Source: Chytridium lagenaria (taxonomy: Eukaryota > Chytridiomycota > Chytridiomycetes > Chytridiales > Chytridiaceae). From it: a stretch of DNA of 64,000 nucleotides. Numbering within the stretch: position 1 is the stretch's first letter; each line of letters starts with the position of its first letter. The stretch spans positions 152,172 through 216,171 of the forward strand of contig JAHLKC010000061.1 in assembly GCA_025449115.1 (NCBI GenBank), written 5' to 3'. The notes under the pieces are model-generated. The model made no database searches, was not told where the DNA came from, and saw nothing but the letters and a program-made list of their open reading frames with translations. Positions 22,317 to 37,203 of the stretch are shown here, piece by piece. The position numbers were made by a program, and so were the translations under genes.

Positions 22317-25300
22317 ATGGACGTCATACCCGCATCGCCGGACTTGAAAGAGTTTAACGAGCCTTTCCGCTCCAGGCTCAGACAAATCTCGTCCCTAGTT
22401 TCATCAAGAAGGTCAACAGATGTCATGAACGACAAACTCTTCAAAGATATTCCTATAGAGATATCGTTGGAGTCTCTTCTGGACACATTTATTGCTTTGG
22501 TGATGGACTGTAAGGCAGCGAGCAACCAGAATGAGCATGTGGCGGGATTTTTGGGAAAATGTAGGATAGAGAGTTAAATATTTGCAGCCTTCTAACTCTT
22601 CATTGTTCGAAAGACGACAAGTTTGCAAGTAAAGTGCAAACCTTGCGCGTCAATACACAGGATTTTGAGGTCGTTAAAACATTAGCGACGGGAGCGGTTG
22701 GAAAGGCAAGCTACATTCTTCAATTCATGTAATGTTTATGCTAACAATACCGATAACAGGTGTGTCTCGTAATAGGAAAGTCAGATAAGCAGGTTTACGC
22801 TATGAAAGTCCTTAAGAAGACGGATCTCTTGACGAGAAGGGAAGCAGCATTTTTTATGGAGGAACGAAACGCCTTGGTGTTTGCTCGTGAATCTACGTGG
22901 ATAACTACTTTGTATGCCGCTTTCCAAGATGAGGAGCATCTTTATCTTGTCATGGAATACGCATCGGGTGGAAGTCTTAGGTCTTTGATGAACAATCGTG
23001 AAGTGCCAATGAACGAGAATGAGGCGAGGTTCTACATTGCTGAATTAATTTTGGCATTAGAGGAGCTTCATGGACTTCAGTACATTCACAGGTATGTTAA
23101 GGTTTTGCTATAAAATTTAATATATTATAAGGGATGTGAAACCCGAAAACTGCCTGATAGGATCTTCTGGACACCTAAAGTTGGCAGATTTTGGCTCATG
23201 CATACGAATGGGCGATTCCAATAAAGTCACATCACACGAAACTGTTGGAACACCAGGTGAACTTCCTTTTTTCAAAGAACTATTCGTTTTAATTGATGTA
23301 AAAGATTATATTTCCCCTGAGATACTAAGAGCCCTGGAAGGCAAAGTAAATTATGGAAAGGAGGTTGATATGTAAAAAACAAGCACAACGATAGTGTTTT
23401 TAAAATTCCACAGGTGGTCTGTTGGTATCATTCTATATGAGCTCTTGTTTGACGAGGTTCCGTTTTACTCTGAGTCATTAATGGAAACATACGGAAAAAT
23501 TATGGACCATGAGGTAAAGCACTGCAAGAAAGACTCTTTAACATTTCTTAGAAAAACTTCTCGTTCCCTGATGACATTCAAATATCTCCAGAAGCAGAAG
23601 ACTTGATTAAAAGGTGATTTTAATTAAATTGCCCCCTATTCACAGTTTCTATTCAGGCTTGTATGCAAACAAGACATTCGTTTGGGACTCAATGGAATAG
23701 ACGAGATCAAGTCACATCCTTGGTTCAAAGGTTTTGATTGGAAGAAAGCTCCTGGATGTATGTCTTGCCTGTACTTATAAATTCTCACATTTTGCAGATA
23801 AGCCACCTTTTGTTCCTGAACTTAGTGGTCCAGATGACACCCGCTACTTTGACGATGAAGAGAACGAATCTAAAAAAGTCATACGAAAAAAACCTCCCAA
23901 AAACCAAAGAGTTTGCCGGTCAAAACCTTCCATTCATCGGCTACTCCTATGTCCAAAACGCCTTAGCATCTATTTCCTGGCCGTTCGATGAACAAAATTC
24001 GGCGCCAACAGGGACCACTGTTAAAATCCAATCAAGCTCATTAAATAGTTCCGATAAGGCGGTAATTCGAAAGCACGAAGAGACCATTGCGTTACTTGAA
24101 GCCTCTAGAGCCAAGGATCTGCAATATCGTGATGAACTTCAGGGGCTTTTGACACGGTTAGAGAGGGATAGAAATAAGCTTGAGAGCGATGTTCGACAGC
24201 ATCAGACTAATTATGCTGACAGTATTCGGGAGAGGGAGGAGCTTGAATCTAGGCTCAATTCTCTGCGGCGACGGCTGGATGCAGAGAGTCAAACATCAAA
24301 AGCCCGCATTCAATCTCTTCAGGAAGAACGGGATGCCGCATTTTCGGAGCTCTCTGCGTTGAAGGTAGAACTGAAGCATACCAAGGAATCAGAGTCGGGG
24401 AGACAAGAGAGGGAGAAGCTTAAAGAAGAAGAGAGGGATGAAATGCAGAAGATGATTGATAGGCTAAACGCAAGAGTGGCTGAAGGACGTAGCCTTGGGG
24501 ATGAAGCCAATTTGAAGATGGAGGATGCTAAACGCAGGCTTGAGCGTGAGATACGGAGACGCGAAGAGCTTGAGGAGGAGTATCAACAGCTCCTCCAAAA
24601 AAATGATGGCCTTGAAATTGATTTGAAGGCATCGAAGAAGAGTTGGAGCAACGAGGTTTCAAAGAACGACAGATTGTCTACGGCAAATGTCGAGCTTGAG
24701 AGATTAAAGACGATGCTCCAAGTAGATCTTTTGGCTGCCAAGAGAAAGATCGAGTCCCTTCAAGAAGAGAAAGTCATGCTTGAAAACACTATCAATGACA
24801 AGCAGAAGGATAGTGGGGACACGCTGAACGACATCAGCGACCTCACATCTCAGCTGGAATCTCTCACCATTCAGAGAGCTAGAGACACTGAGTCTATTTC
24901 CACATTACAAAAGGAGAAAGCCTCCGTCGAGATTGAATGGCGCAAAACCGACGAGCTTTTCGAGAAAGAAAAAGAAGTCTCGAGTGACTTCCAAGCGAGG
25001 TTAGTGGAAAGTGAAGAGAAACTCAAGCACGCCACCGACCGCATAGCCTTCCTCGAGGAGTCAAAATCCAAAATGACAGCTACACATAGCGCTATCGAGA
25101 AAGAATTTGTTGAAACCAAGACGTTGCTCTTAAATCAGATTCAAAATCTCAGAGAAGTCGAGATCAGACTTCAGACATCTGAACGCGAACGTGCTGCTCT
25201 GGTCTCGGAGGTTAGCGAGACGAAGTCGCTCTTGGCTAAAGAAATTAATGGACGCAAGGATCTGATCCAAAAGATTTCTGAACTAGAAAGATCACTTTCG

Positions 25301-27681
25301 GATGAACGTCGACAAAGGCAGACAACTGAATCTGAGCAGACTCACTTTGAGGCGTCAATTTCAGAACTCCAGGCAGAGGTTGACATTATTCTGGCTCGCA
25401 ATGCCGCTATCAAGGAAGAAACGTCTAAAGCTCTTTCTGAAAAGGGGGCAGCTATCTCTGCTCTTCGAGAAGAGCATATGGCACTTTTACTGAAGAGTGA
25501 GACAGAGAATCGGCTGCGCTCACAACTGGAAAGCGAAAATGCATCTTTGAGCAAGACGCTTGCTGGCTTAAAACAAAGAATTTCCGACGATGCTCGACAA
25601 ATCTCCATTCTCGAGAAGAACATTGAATCTCTTGAGGCAGAGCTTCGGGAAGCCTCCACACATCGATCACTTGAGGCAGCTCGCTCCATCACACTTCAAG
25701 ATCGTATCGACGAACTGGAAAGTTCCAGACAAAACCTTCAGGAACAATTAGGTGACGTTAGGAACCGCTTCCCGCGGAGTCTAGATTCTCTTAAGCCTGA
25801 TAACAAAAGCGTCAACTCTGAATCCAACTCTGAGAAAGCGAGATTAAAGATCCGGAACGTCTTTTTTCGGTCACAACAACAAAAGCGGATCAGGAGAAGG
25901 CCATGCAAAGAATTAATGAAGCTGAGGAAGACTTTAAAAAAAGATCAAGAGAAGAGGAGGTCAAGGCATATCAGCAATGATTCCAACAACTCTTTTAGGT
26001 CTAACCTGACCAGACTGTCAGATCCTGTGATAAGTAAGAACTTAAAACATGGAATACTGTTTTACTGACCCCATTAACCAGACATAGATTTTGACTTTTC
26101 TGGAGGACTTCGAGGTTTCCTTAAAGTTCCCAAAGGTGGAAAAGTGAAGAAGGGTTGGAGAATTCGATATGCTGTTGTCCGCGAGTACAAGTTGTACATG
26201 TTTGACAAGGACAAGGATTACGAGCTTTCAGATAGCGCGGTCATTGCTGACCTGAGGTGAGAATCTTTTTCCCTCTCGCAATTTATTCTTCCGGATGTTA
26301 TATCTGACTGTAAACAGAGCCGATCTGTTCCTTGTGAGAACCGTGAATCAAAACGAGCTCATTCACGCAAGTGCAAAGGATATTGATTGCATCTTCAAGA
26401 TTCAATTTACACAAAGCGATGCAAACGGTGGAGGCTCATCTGTATGCAATCTTTAGTAAACATAAACTGACATCCTTTATTTAGACCAATATCAGTACAT
26501 CAGAGCTTACGCGTCGCATTCTTAAGCTAAAAGGTGATATTCAACATGAGGAGAAGATACAAATTGCAGCAGAAAGGATTTTGAACGTTACCACTGACTC
26601 TCAAAGACCAAATGTTCTTTCTCAGCTTGAGGTATCAGGGAAGAGAATTACAAAAATGAATCCGATCTACAATCGTTCATGGATCATCTCAGCTCAAGAT
26701 CTAATCCACATGATGAAAGTAACTTTGAATCAAATGTAAGCATTACGGCCATTCTTCTTTCACGTGCTCACATCTATACAAGGCCAACCTCGAGGAAATC
26801 TCGGCAGAGGTGTTTGAAGAAGAAGTGCAGTTTTGTAAAAAGGAGCTTGAGGGCCAACTCGAGTCCGAGCTCCGCAAATACAACAACCTCCTCAAACTCG
26901 TCGGTCCCGCTAATGGCGCCACGTCACCCACCCGTGGTCAAATCAAAGGCGCCGTCCCCATCCAACCCAACTTTAAGGAAATCGAAACAGAGATACAATC
27001 CACAGAGAGCCAGTTGCATAAGATCAGAGGTAGGCTTCCTTTTCCTACTGCCACTCTTTTAATTATTTCCAGAGGATCTTGCGGTATTGGGGTCAGAGAT
27101 CACCGAGGTTTCGCTGCTGGTTCGGCGCCTCTGTGACAGGAACACCAATGGTCATGCCTTTAAAGTTCGACAGTTCCAGAAACCGACAGATTGCGCGCAT
27201 TGTCACGAGGCGCTTTGGGGGCACAGGAGCTTGGAGTGTTCAAGTAAGAACCCTTTTAACGAGATGCAACCTTATGATTTTTTCTCTTTTCGTTAGATTG
27301 CAAGGTGATTTGCCACAGTGGCTGCAGGCAGCTCATTGAGCAATCTTGCACCGAAATCACGTCCCTAAATCTGTTACGCCAATGGTGAGTCCCGACTTCT
27401 AACCATATTCCGTCTATGTATTAATTAATGACACCGCGTTGCAGTACTTTATGGCAGAGAACCCTACAGACCGACTTCGATGGATCGCTGGTCTCGAGTT
27501 CTTCCGGAAAGAGGCGGAACGAGTTTCAGGAAGCACTGGGACCCATCTTCCGGGCCCAACACTGGGTTCTCTCGGTCGGACGCCGTCAGGGCTAGGCTTG
27601 AACATCACACCCACGATCCGCAGGGAATGCCGCTGGGGCAGGGGAGGAGAGAAGTACGGGTGGAAGGGAAGAAGCAAATAG
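22317..27681 (+). CDS. Rho-kinase-like (ROCK/MRCK family) serine/threonine kinase
   Basis: Large cytoskeletal kinase. Order: an N-terminal capped-helix bundle ([17 protein letters not shown]), then the kinase domain with YAMKVLKK (ATP Lys), HRDVKPENC (catalytic loop, split by an intron at 23091), [31 protein letters not shown] and YGKIMDHE, then the AGC tail with [14 protein letters not shown] coiled coil of about 650 residues (24050-25990) follows. Next comes a PH domain ([19 protein letters not shown], 26100), an HR1-like helical stretch, a C1 zinc finger ([19 protein letters not shown], 27140), and the last PH helix ([15 protein letters not shown]). The PH split by C1 is a ROCK trait; the kinase domain also resembles MRCK. 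No citron-homology domain is seen. The glycine loop reads A-T-G-A-V-G. An A-run near 23900 shifts the frame. Confidence 0.87.
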
Positions 27682-27882
27682 TGATGAAAATCCTGCGCCT
27701 TTCTTCCGCCTCTCTATTAGAGTAGTCTGAAATATGTTTTGTTATCTTAAAGTAGCGGTTTGTTTATTATCTGCATGTTTTAGCACGATGCATAATATAT
27801 TATATAAAAGGGTGCCAATAGACCACGACCCGCGTGGATAAAAGTAAAATAAAACACGAATAATCCAAAAAATAGAACTCAT
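27682..27882. other. Convergent 3' ends of the kinase and NVL genes
   Basis: About 200 bp between convergent stop codons, AT-rich, with AATAAA-type sequences in both directions. Nothing else is seen. Confidence 0.5.
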
Positions 27883-30777
<2,895 letters not shown>

Positions 30778-30853
30778 GGGAGTCGTTTTGATGGATTGGG
30801 TAGAAGGTGAAAAAAAAAAGGCGAGTTCGACAATTTGGACAATACTTAGCACC
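30778..30853. promoter_or_regulatory. Probable shared bidirectional promoter, NVL / TANGO2
   Basis: Just 76 bp between divergent start codons, with a nine-A run at 30812-30820 and no visible TATA box. A poly-dA tract would favour a nucleosome-free promoter. Inferred from spacing. Confidence 0.5.
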
Positions 30854-32023
30854 ATGTGCATCATTTTCTTTGCGTATGGAGGCGTGAGGCATCGACTGTA
30901 AGTGTTTCTTCACAGACAACGGCTATGCATCCCAACATCATCTTCGCTGATGATGATCAGGGCGTTGAAGTGATTACATGCCCCACACGAGCTTTAACCC
31001 TCCCAACTCTTACATCGTATCCTCCACAAAGCATCATCGCCGCAAACCGAGACGAGTCCATCCGTCGCCCCACCAACGCCGCCCATTTCTGGAAACACGC
31101 TGACCACGTCCTAGGTGGCGTCGACCTGGGCTACAAAACACAATTCTCAAAACCCCTTGCATCCGGTAACGCCCCTGCAGTGGATGACGATGTTGAGCCC
31201 GATGGAACAGGGGAACCCACCCCTCCCATGAAAGACGTGGTAGCCGCGTCAATGGGAACGTGGTTAGGCGTGACTAAAAATGGAAGGTTCTCTTTTATAA
31301 CGAATTTTCGGGAGCACCCCAAACATATTTCTCCGGACGCTCTGTCTCGTGGTGTCCTTGTAAGTCATTTTCTGCAAGGAGCGGAGACACCAGAGGATTA
31401 TGCAAAGAGTGTTGCAGAGAGTGGGGACTTATACAATGGGTTTAATTTGGTGGTTGGGACGGTTTGGGGGGATGCATGGTTTATTGGAAATAGGGATGAT
31501 AGACGACCTGTGAGGTTGGAGAGGAATAGGCTTTACGGAATTTCGAATGGGACGCTGGCTGGGGGGGAAGGGTGGCCAAAGGTAGTATTGGGGAAGAACC
31601 TTTTGAAAGACGTCTTGCTTGGGGACAGAGACGAAGAGAGTCTTGTGGAGTATTTGTTGGATACGTTACGGTTTGTAAAAGTTATTATTACCTGCCTGCT
31701 AATAGAAACTTACGGTTTTTTTATCTGGATATCACGCTTGTCATAGAAACAAGACGCTTTTCGAAGACCACCAACTTCCCGTCAACTACAACCTCGACGT
31801 AGAACGCCTATGCGCGCCTATCTGCATCGACCAAGAACGTTCAAAAACCTGGGAGTACGGCACGAGAACGCACACGGTTGTCGTTGTAGATAACGAAGAT
31901 GCCGCCCACTTTGTTGAGGTTGATCGATATGTTGACGATGAGGATGGGAAATTGGTGTTGAGTGAACAGAGACGTGATTTCGAGTTTGTGATGCGCGCAA
32001 AGACACCGCCCGCAGCTTTGTGA
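30854..32023 (+). CDS. TANGO2 / NRDE family protein
   Basis: Family with an N-terminal Cys-containing MCIIF start and an NRDE motif, linked in animals to Golgi organisation and haem/lipid handling; the biochemical activity is not settled. Exon 1 (30854-30883) encodes MCIIFFAYGG. A 32-nt intron (GTGAGG...CACAG) keeps frame into TTAMHPNIIFADDD. Then come SIIAANRDESIRRPT (NRDE), HVLGGVDLGYKT, an acidic insertion, MGTWLGVTKNGRFSFITNFRE, YNGFNLVVGT, YGISNGTL and, after a second intron, WEYGTRTHTVVVVD, EQRRDFEF. These follow the family order. The alternative start at 30925 would lose the conserved MCIIF and is less likely. It ends at TGA 32021-32023. Confidence 0.85.
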
Positions 32024-32473
32024 GGGTGTGGTTTTTTGGGGGAGGTTTTGATGCAAGTTGTTTTTGTTGTTGTGGTATCCTCATGAAAATTTATCCCTTC
32101 CTTTTAATCCTTTTTGGTCTTATTACTTTAGTCTTGTTCTTATGTACTGTATCTTCCTTCTGTCCTGTATCTTCCTTCTGTTCCTATTTTTTTTCTTTTT
32201 TCTACTCACCCATGCATACATGAGAATAAAAACATAAACTGTTTTGTAAGGAGCACCTCAATTCCTTAAGCTTCGGTTTTGGTGGAATTGCGCTGAGTTT
32301 CAGAAGGATATCGCGTAAATGTTATCAGTAAAAAGTATTGGTTTATACCGCGGCAAATTAAATCTGCCGAGATGCATGACCAAGCCTCACGTGTGGACTG
32401 TGTTTCCAATTTATTAGTCTTCGTCCCATTCATCCCAAGTTCCCAACATCAACATCAACAACAAGCATCAAAC
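32024..32473. other. Intergenic region TANGO2 to DsbA-like gene
   Basis: Contains a 17-bp direct duplication (tgtatcttccttctgt, near 32147 and 32164) in a T/C-rich stretch that is probably the TANGO2 3' UTR. No gene is seen. Confidence 0.45.
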
Positions 32474-34181
32474 ATGTCCACCTCCATCGAGTTCTTTTAC
32501 GGTACACCCGCGCTAGCGCCCCCTTCTCACCAGCTACTAACCCCTCTTTCCCAGATGTTGTTTGTCCCTGGGCCTACCTCGGTTCCCGCAAGCTCGAACA
32601 CCTTGCAACCCTCTACCCCCACATCACCTTGATCTTCACCCCGGTCCTCCTAGGCGGCATCTATAATCTCTCTAAAGCGCCTCAAGGTAAACACGGGTCC
32701 GCGACAGATGTGATGGCGTTGAATAAGAAGAACGCCCATGTGAGGGATATGGCGAGAACAGTGGAAAGAAGTGGAGTGACGCTGAATTGGAATACGAAGC
32801 ATCCTGTGAGGAGTGTGAATGGTATAACCGTTTGTTAAAGTGTGCGGGAGTATTGATTTGTTTTGTTAAGCGTTGAGATTGCTTTATGCTTTAGAACAAC
32901 CGGAACGAAGAATGTGTGAGGACGATGCACTCTACTTTTGACAGCTAACGTAATTTATAAATGTAGGTTAACGCATGCCCTCTACCAAGCTTACTGGGTC
33001 AACAACCAAGACCTCTCCGACCCCACAGTCCTCCTCACCATCGCCTCCTCCACGATCCCCGCCGAAAAGTTCTCCCCTCCTCTATCCGAAGCCCTCTTCT
33101 CAGACCCCGACCTCTCTAAATCCCTCCACGACGCCACCTCCCGCATCGTCGACCTCGGTGGTCCCGGAGTCCCCTGTTTCCGGATCAACGAGGTTAATTA
33201 TTTGCAGCGCATACCAAAAATCCACCACTGACATCGTTTGTTTTTTTTTTGGTTTAGACCATGTATTGGGGACAAGATCGGCTTCACTTTGTTGAATCCC
33301 ATATAGTGGGTCGACCTGTCCCTATGCCGAGAATGATTCCAGCGGCTCCGATCCGTCACCGCAAGACCTTGACGTTTTTTTGGGACGTTTCGTCGCCTTG
33401 GTCGTATATTGCGTGGATGCAGACGAAGCGGATTCAACGGGATGCTGGACCTTTGTTGACGATTGAGCATGTTCCAATTCTTGTTGGAGCTTTATTTAAG
33501 GAGTAAGAGTAGCATCTTTATTTGTTTATTTTTAATGAACAAAATGCATTTTATTTAGAATTGGGACGGCGAATGTACCAATGTTGACGTTGCCTCAGGT
33601 CAAGAGGGAGTATGGGGCAAAGGATATGAGGGAGTGGACGGAATATTGGAGTGAGTTGCCGTATGAGGATGGTGGGAAACCTGGGAAGGTGGAGTTGAAC
33701 TTTCCGAGCGTGTTTCCTATACGGAGCGTACTACCCTCACGCGTGATTCTGGTTGACCCAGATACCACAGAAACCATCTGTGAGTTATTTATTTGCTTTT
33801 TTTCTTTCCCAATCTCCTTTATTCTAAAATTTTCTTTTAGTCAAGGCAGGTTGGCAACGCGACATTGAGATTGCGGATCCGGAGAAGCTGAGGAGGGTGT
33901 TGGATGAAGCTGGGTTTGATGGAGGGGAGTTGTTGAGACTCGCAGAGGGTGAAGAGGTGAAGAGGAGGTTGAGGGAGAATCATGGCAGGGCGGTTGGGTT
34001 GGGGCTTTGTGGGGTGCCGACGTTTGTGGTGGATGGGGAGGTGGTTTGGGGACAGGATCGGATTAATGTTGTGATGGATTTGTTGGGGAAGGAGAGGGGG
34101 AGGCGGCGAAGATGTGATATTCGTGGTTCATTTTTTACTCTTGTTCGTGGAAGGGTTGAAGAGAGAGGACAAAGGTGGTGA
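32474..34181 (+). CDS. Protein with two tandem DsbA-like / HCCA isomerase (GST-kappa-type) domains
   Basis: Each half is a thioredoxin-fold domain of the 2-hydroxychromene-2-carboxylate isomerase/GST-kappa family. Domain 1: MSTSIEFFY then, after an intron, DVVCPWAYLGSRKLEHL, LLGGIYNLSKAPQG, HPVRSVN and GGPGVPCFRINETMYWGQDR, the C-terminal cis-Pro and GQDR ending. Domain 2 starts RHRKTLTFFWDVSSPWSYIAW (S/C-P-W-S/A-Y active-site turn), with VPILVGALFKE, FPIRSV, and the same ending GLCGVPTFVVDGEVVWGQDRI. The first catalytic position is Cys in domain 1 and Ser in domain 2. At least five introns of about 50-120 nt. No targeting peptide is evident. The substrate is unknown. The long C-terminal basic tail may be partly an artefact of frame. 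Confidence 0.82.
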
Positions 34182-34457
34182 TGCATTGCTTTTAGTTCAT
34201 TGGTCGTTTGTTTAGTTTTTTTTTTTTTGATACATATGAATAAATACAAGTTTGTTTTTTTTTAACAAGAGGGGTTTGTAGTGAGAGGGTTATGCCACAA
34301 TAAATTATGGGAGTGCAATGCCTTAACAACAACAAATAATGAGATGCTAATACAACAAAATTCACGACTTCCGAAAAGCACAAAAAAAAGTAAACAAAAA
34401 ACGGATGAGGTTCCCAACAAAAAAATAATCCTGCACTTTCCAAATCCAATGTTGTTA
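34182..34457. other. Convergent 3' ends of the DsbA-like and F-box genes
   Basis: A/T-rich, with several A- and T-runs. No further feature. Confidence 0.45.
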
Positions 34458-35204
34458 TCAAAGATCCGTCCACAGATGCGCACCCAACAAAAGTGGTGGA
34501 TTTCCTTCCGTGGAACTACAACACGCAACATCACTCGACAATTCAAACCCCCAATTCTCTTCTCCACGCGTCACCGTGAGCGGTGGGTAGAAATTCACTT
34601 GAGGTCTACCGTCCCTCCGAATCCTCCACCATTCTTTGTGCGGGTGAAGCGTCGACGTCCACGTGCCGTCGGCGAAAAATGCGCGGTTTCAGATAATCCC
34701 AGCCGCCTACAAGACACCGACATCAATGAAATGGGACGTAGAGGTGAGGGAATTTTACCATGTGATCCCGCTGAGCTCCATTCGGGTGATGGCGGTGCGC
34801 TTTGAGTCGAGGATGGAGCAGATGTAGCTTGACATCCATTTTCCGCTGTTAGGGATTTTGGAGGGGGCGTGGAGAGGGGTTGTGGCGGAGATGAGACGGT
34901 GGAGCCAGGCAGTGTCGTTTGTGATAGAGGTGGAGGTGGAGGTGGTGGAGTTGGTAGTTGGGGTTGCCCAGGACCATGACCATAGGGAGACGGAGGGGAA
35001 GGCAGAGGATGGCCAGGATGCTGAGGCGGGGTTTCCTGAAAACAGTTTAGAAAGGAGGAACGCCAGATTATCTTTTAAAATTACCTGGTCGTATGATGAC
35101 CCCGCGCCTTTTTAGGATGGTGAGGATTTCTTGTTTTGATAAAGAATCGAGATGACGGCTCCTGAAGTTTAAAGTATGTGTTAGTTTAAAAGGCCATGGA
35201 TCTT

Positions 35205-35238
<34 letters not shown>

Positions 35239-35951
35239 CGTAAGCTATTATGAAAAACGAACCAGTCTACGAGAGGATGCAGTTCCAAGGGATGAAATTG
35301 CTTTCCGTGCCAAGTTTTCCTACACATTTCCTTCCACACCCACTCATCACGCGCAAACTTTCTCCAATGCCTCGACACGCCTCCACAAACGGACAATGCG
35401 TCTGCCGGTATCCACAAGAAAATTGCAAAGACGACTTCAGGCGACATTCTATTTACCATTTTTTAGATGCGATGATATGAATGAAAAAATAATATAAAAA
35501 CGAGTTGGGGGAAGAAAGGAGTAAGATTGTACCGCTTCACAAAGTCCAATTTCAGATCCTTGTACCAAATCTCGTCATCGTCGCTGTGGAGGGTGTCGAG
35601 GTCGGTGGGAGAGTCAGCAGCGGGTGGGGGAAGGTTGAAGGCAGATCCGAGTTGATCAATGTTGTGATGAGAGAATGAGGATGAGAGTGAGAGTGATGAT
35701 GATGAGGATGGTTTGAGGTAAGGTGAAGGTGGAGGAGTCAAGAGTGAATGATGGGGACGAGTGTTTGTTGATGTTGTATAAAGAGAAGGATGAGGAACTC
35801 TTTCAGCATCACCACCATTACCAGGTGTATCGATACTGTTGTTGATGTTGTTGTTAACAATGAATGATGATGATGATGATGATGATGATGCTAAAGAAGA
35901 GGTATTGATGATGAGGCCATTCCTAGTGTGATGACTTGAGACAGTCATCAT
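34458..35951 (-). CDS. F-box protein with Ser-rich N-terminus
   Basis: Substrate adaptor for an SCF ubiquitin ligase by family role. The start at 35951 (MMTVSSHHTRNGL) opens a low-complexity region with an eight-Ser run encoded by a TCA/ATG triplet repeat (35868-35890). After an intron, the F-box follows: NRMSPEVVFAIFLWIPADAL, VCGGVSRHWRKFARDEWVWK. A 30-nt poly-T tract lies in the next intron. Further exons read SRHLDSLSKQEILTILKRRG and later NDTAWLHRLISATTPLHAP, RTAITRMELSGITW, and a C-terminal domain with FFADGTWTSTLHPHKEWWRI and VNFYPPLTVTRGEENWGFEL. That C-terminal block looks like a ligand- or substrate-binding beta domain, but I cannot name it. It ends at the TGA at 34458-34460. Confidence 0.68.
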
Positions 35952-36135
35952 TATTATTAAATATTAAATATATTATTCGAATGCACACATGTACAAACAA
36001 ACACGCATTGAATGAAATGAATAAGACAAACTCCGCTCATTCTAATTAATTTAACTGGGTTCACAAGCACAACTAACTCTATTAATATCATTGTTGTTAT
36101 GTATTTATTAGGTACATACATGCATACATACATAT

Positions 36136-36220
36136 CACTACCTCTCACTCACTCACCCATTCACTCACTCACTCAACTAGTATCAACTCACTCAACTAGT
36201 ATCAACTCACTCACTCACTG
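36136..36220. repeat. CACT tetranucleotide microsatellite with a 17-bp duplicated block
   Basis: Runs of cact units are interrupted by two copies of actcaactagtatcaact. Simple-sequence repeat by inspection. Confidence 0.8.
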
Positions 36221-36716
36221 TCCATCTCTATTTAACACTACTACATGTATACCTACCGAGCTGAGGTTACTCTGTGACAAACAATTAATATAGAAAACAC
36301 GCTCTTCCAATCCAAATTTCGCACATATTTCATACTCATCTATTATTGAATATTGGTATCACTCATCAAATGATTTTATTTCGGAAAAAAAAAACAAGGT
36401 CTTTTTGCCCAACCCAAATTTTCTTTGCCCCAAACCTCAAAGAAGGGAAAAAAACTTGCAAGGAAAACGAAGGTGAGATACAACTAAGAGGAGATGGAAC
36501 GGGCATGGGAATGGCAATGGACGAGACGAGAACGAGGCAGGAGACGAATAACGCATTGCAGTCGGGCTGGCAATGTAGGAACATGGAAATAGTTGCATGA
36601 GGAACGTTGCGTGTTGGAGAAAGTTTGTTGAATGGAACTGGATCTCTCGAGGAATGCAAGTGCCTGGAATGTCTTTTTAGAAATGCGAGATATCCAAGCT
36701 CTCACCATCGTCTGGA

Positions 36717-36760
36717 ATGAATGAATGAATGAACGAATGAATGAATGAATGAATAAATGA
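36717..36760. repeat. GAAT/TGAA tetranucleotide microsatellite
   Basis: About ten near-perfect gaat units with single-base variants (gaacgaat, gaataaat). Confidence 0.85.
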
Positions 36761-37203
36761 TGTGGGATGATTCAACACGCGAGATCTCGGGAGTGCATCA
36801 GCTGATCTGCTCGCTTGCGGGGATGCATTCAAATGTCTCCGCACAAGGTTGAAAGGCTGATCATGAGTTTTCCTTCATCAACGACAGAACCTTCGGATTC
36901 ACCACCAACATCTCCAAAGTGATCTGATCCATCGTCTGGGTTTAGTCCCCCTTCACCGTCCTCCAGTTCCCGGCGTAACCAACGTATTCGCGCGGGCATT
37001 TTCTCTCTAACACAGGCTTTCAAACGGCTTAAAGTTGGTGAGTTGTCTTTTCTCTTTGTCCATTGCATCCCCCATTCTATGCCAAACTGTGGAATATATT
37101 CTATTTCTGTTCTATCTTGATCTCTCGCCAACCCTTCCCTACCTTGTACTTATTAAATTGTATCTAATCCATGGGATCCGCGCGATTAGAAATATTGTTT
37201 ACC

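Larger units (their letters stand above)
35952..37203. other. Intergenic region with tetranucleotide microsatellites
   Basis: AT-rich spacer between the divergent F-box and vigilin genes. It contains a CACT repeat zone (about 36136-36220, with a 17-bp block ctcactcaactagtatc repeated) and a GAAT repeat (36717-36760). A minus-strand open frame at 36829-37131 has an acidic, protein-like end but no identifiable start or domain. Confidence 0.5.

Noticed and set aside
24319..25692. Minus-strand Ser-rich open frames under the kinase coiled coil
   Set aside because: Shadows of a Glu/Lys/Leu-rich coiled-coil coding strand.
36829..37131. Minus-strand open frame with acidic tail upstream of vigilin
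   Set aside because: No clear start or domain, and it overlaps the expected vigilin promoter and 5' UTR.
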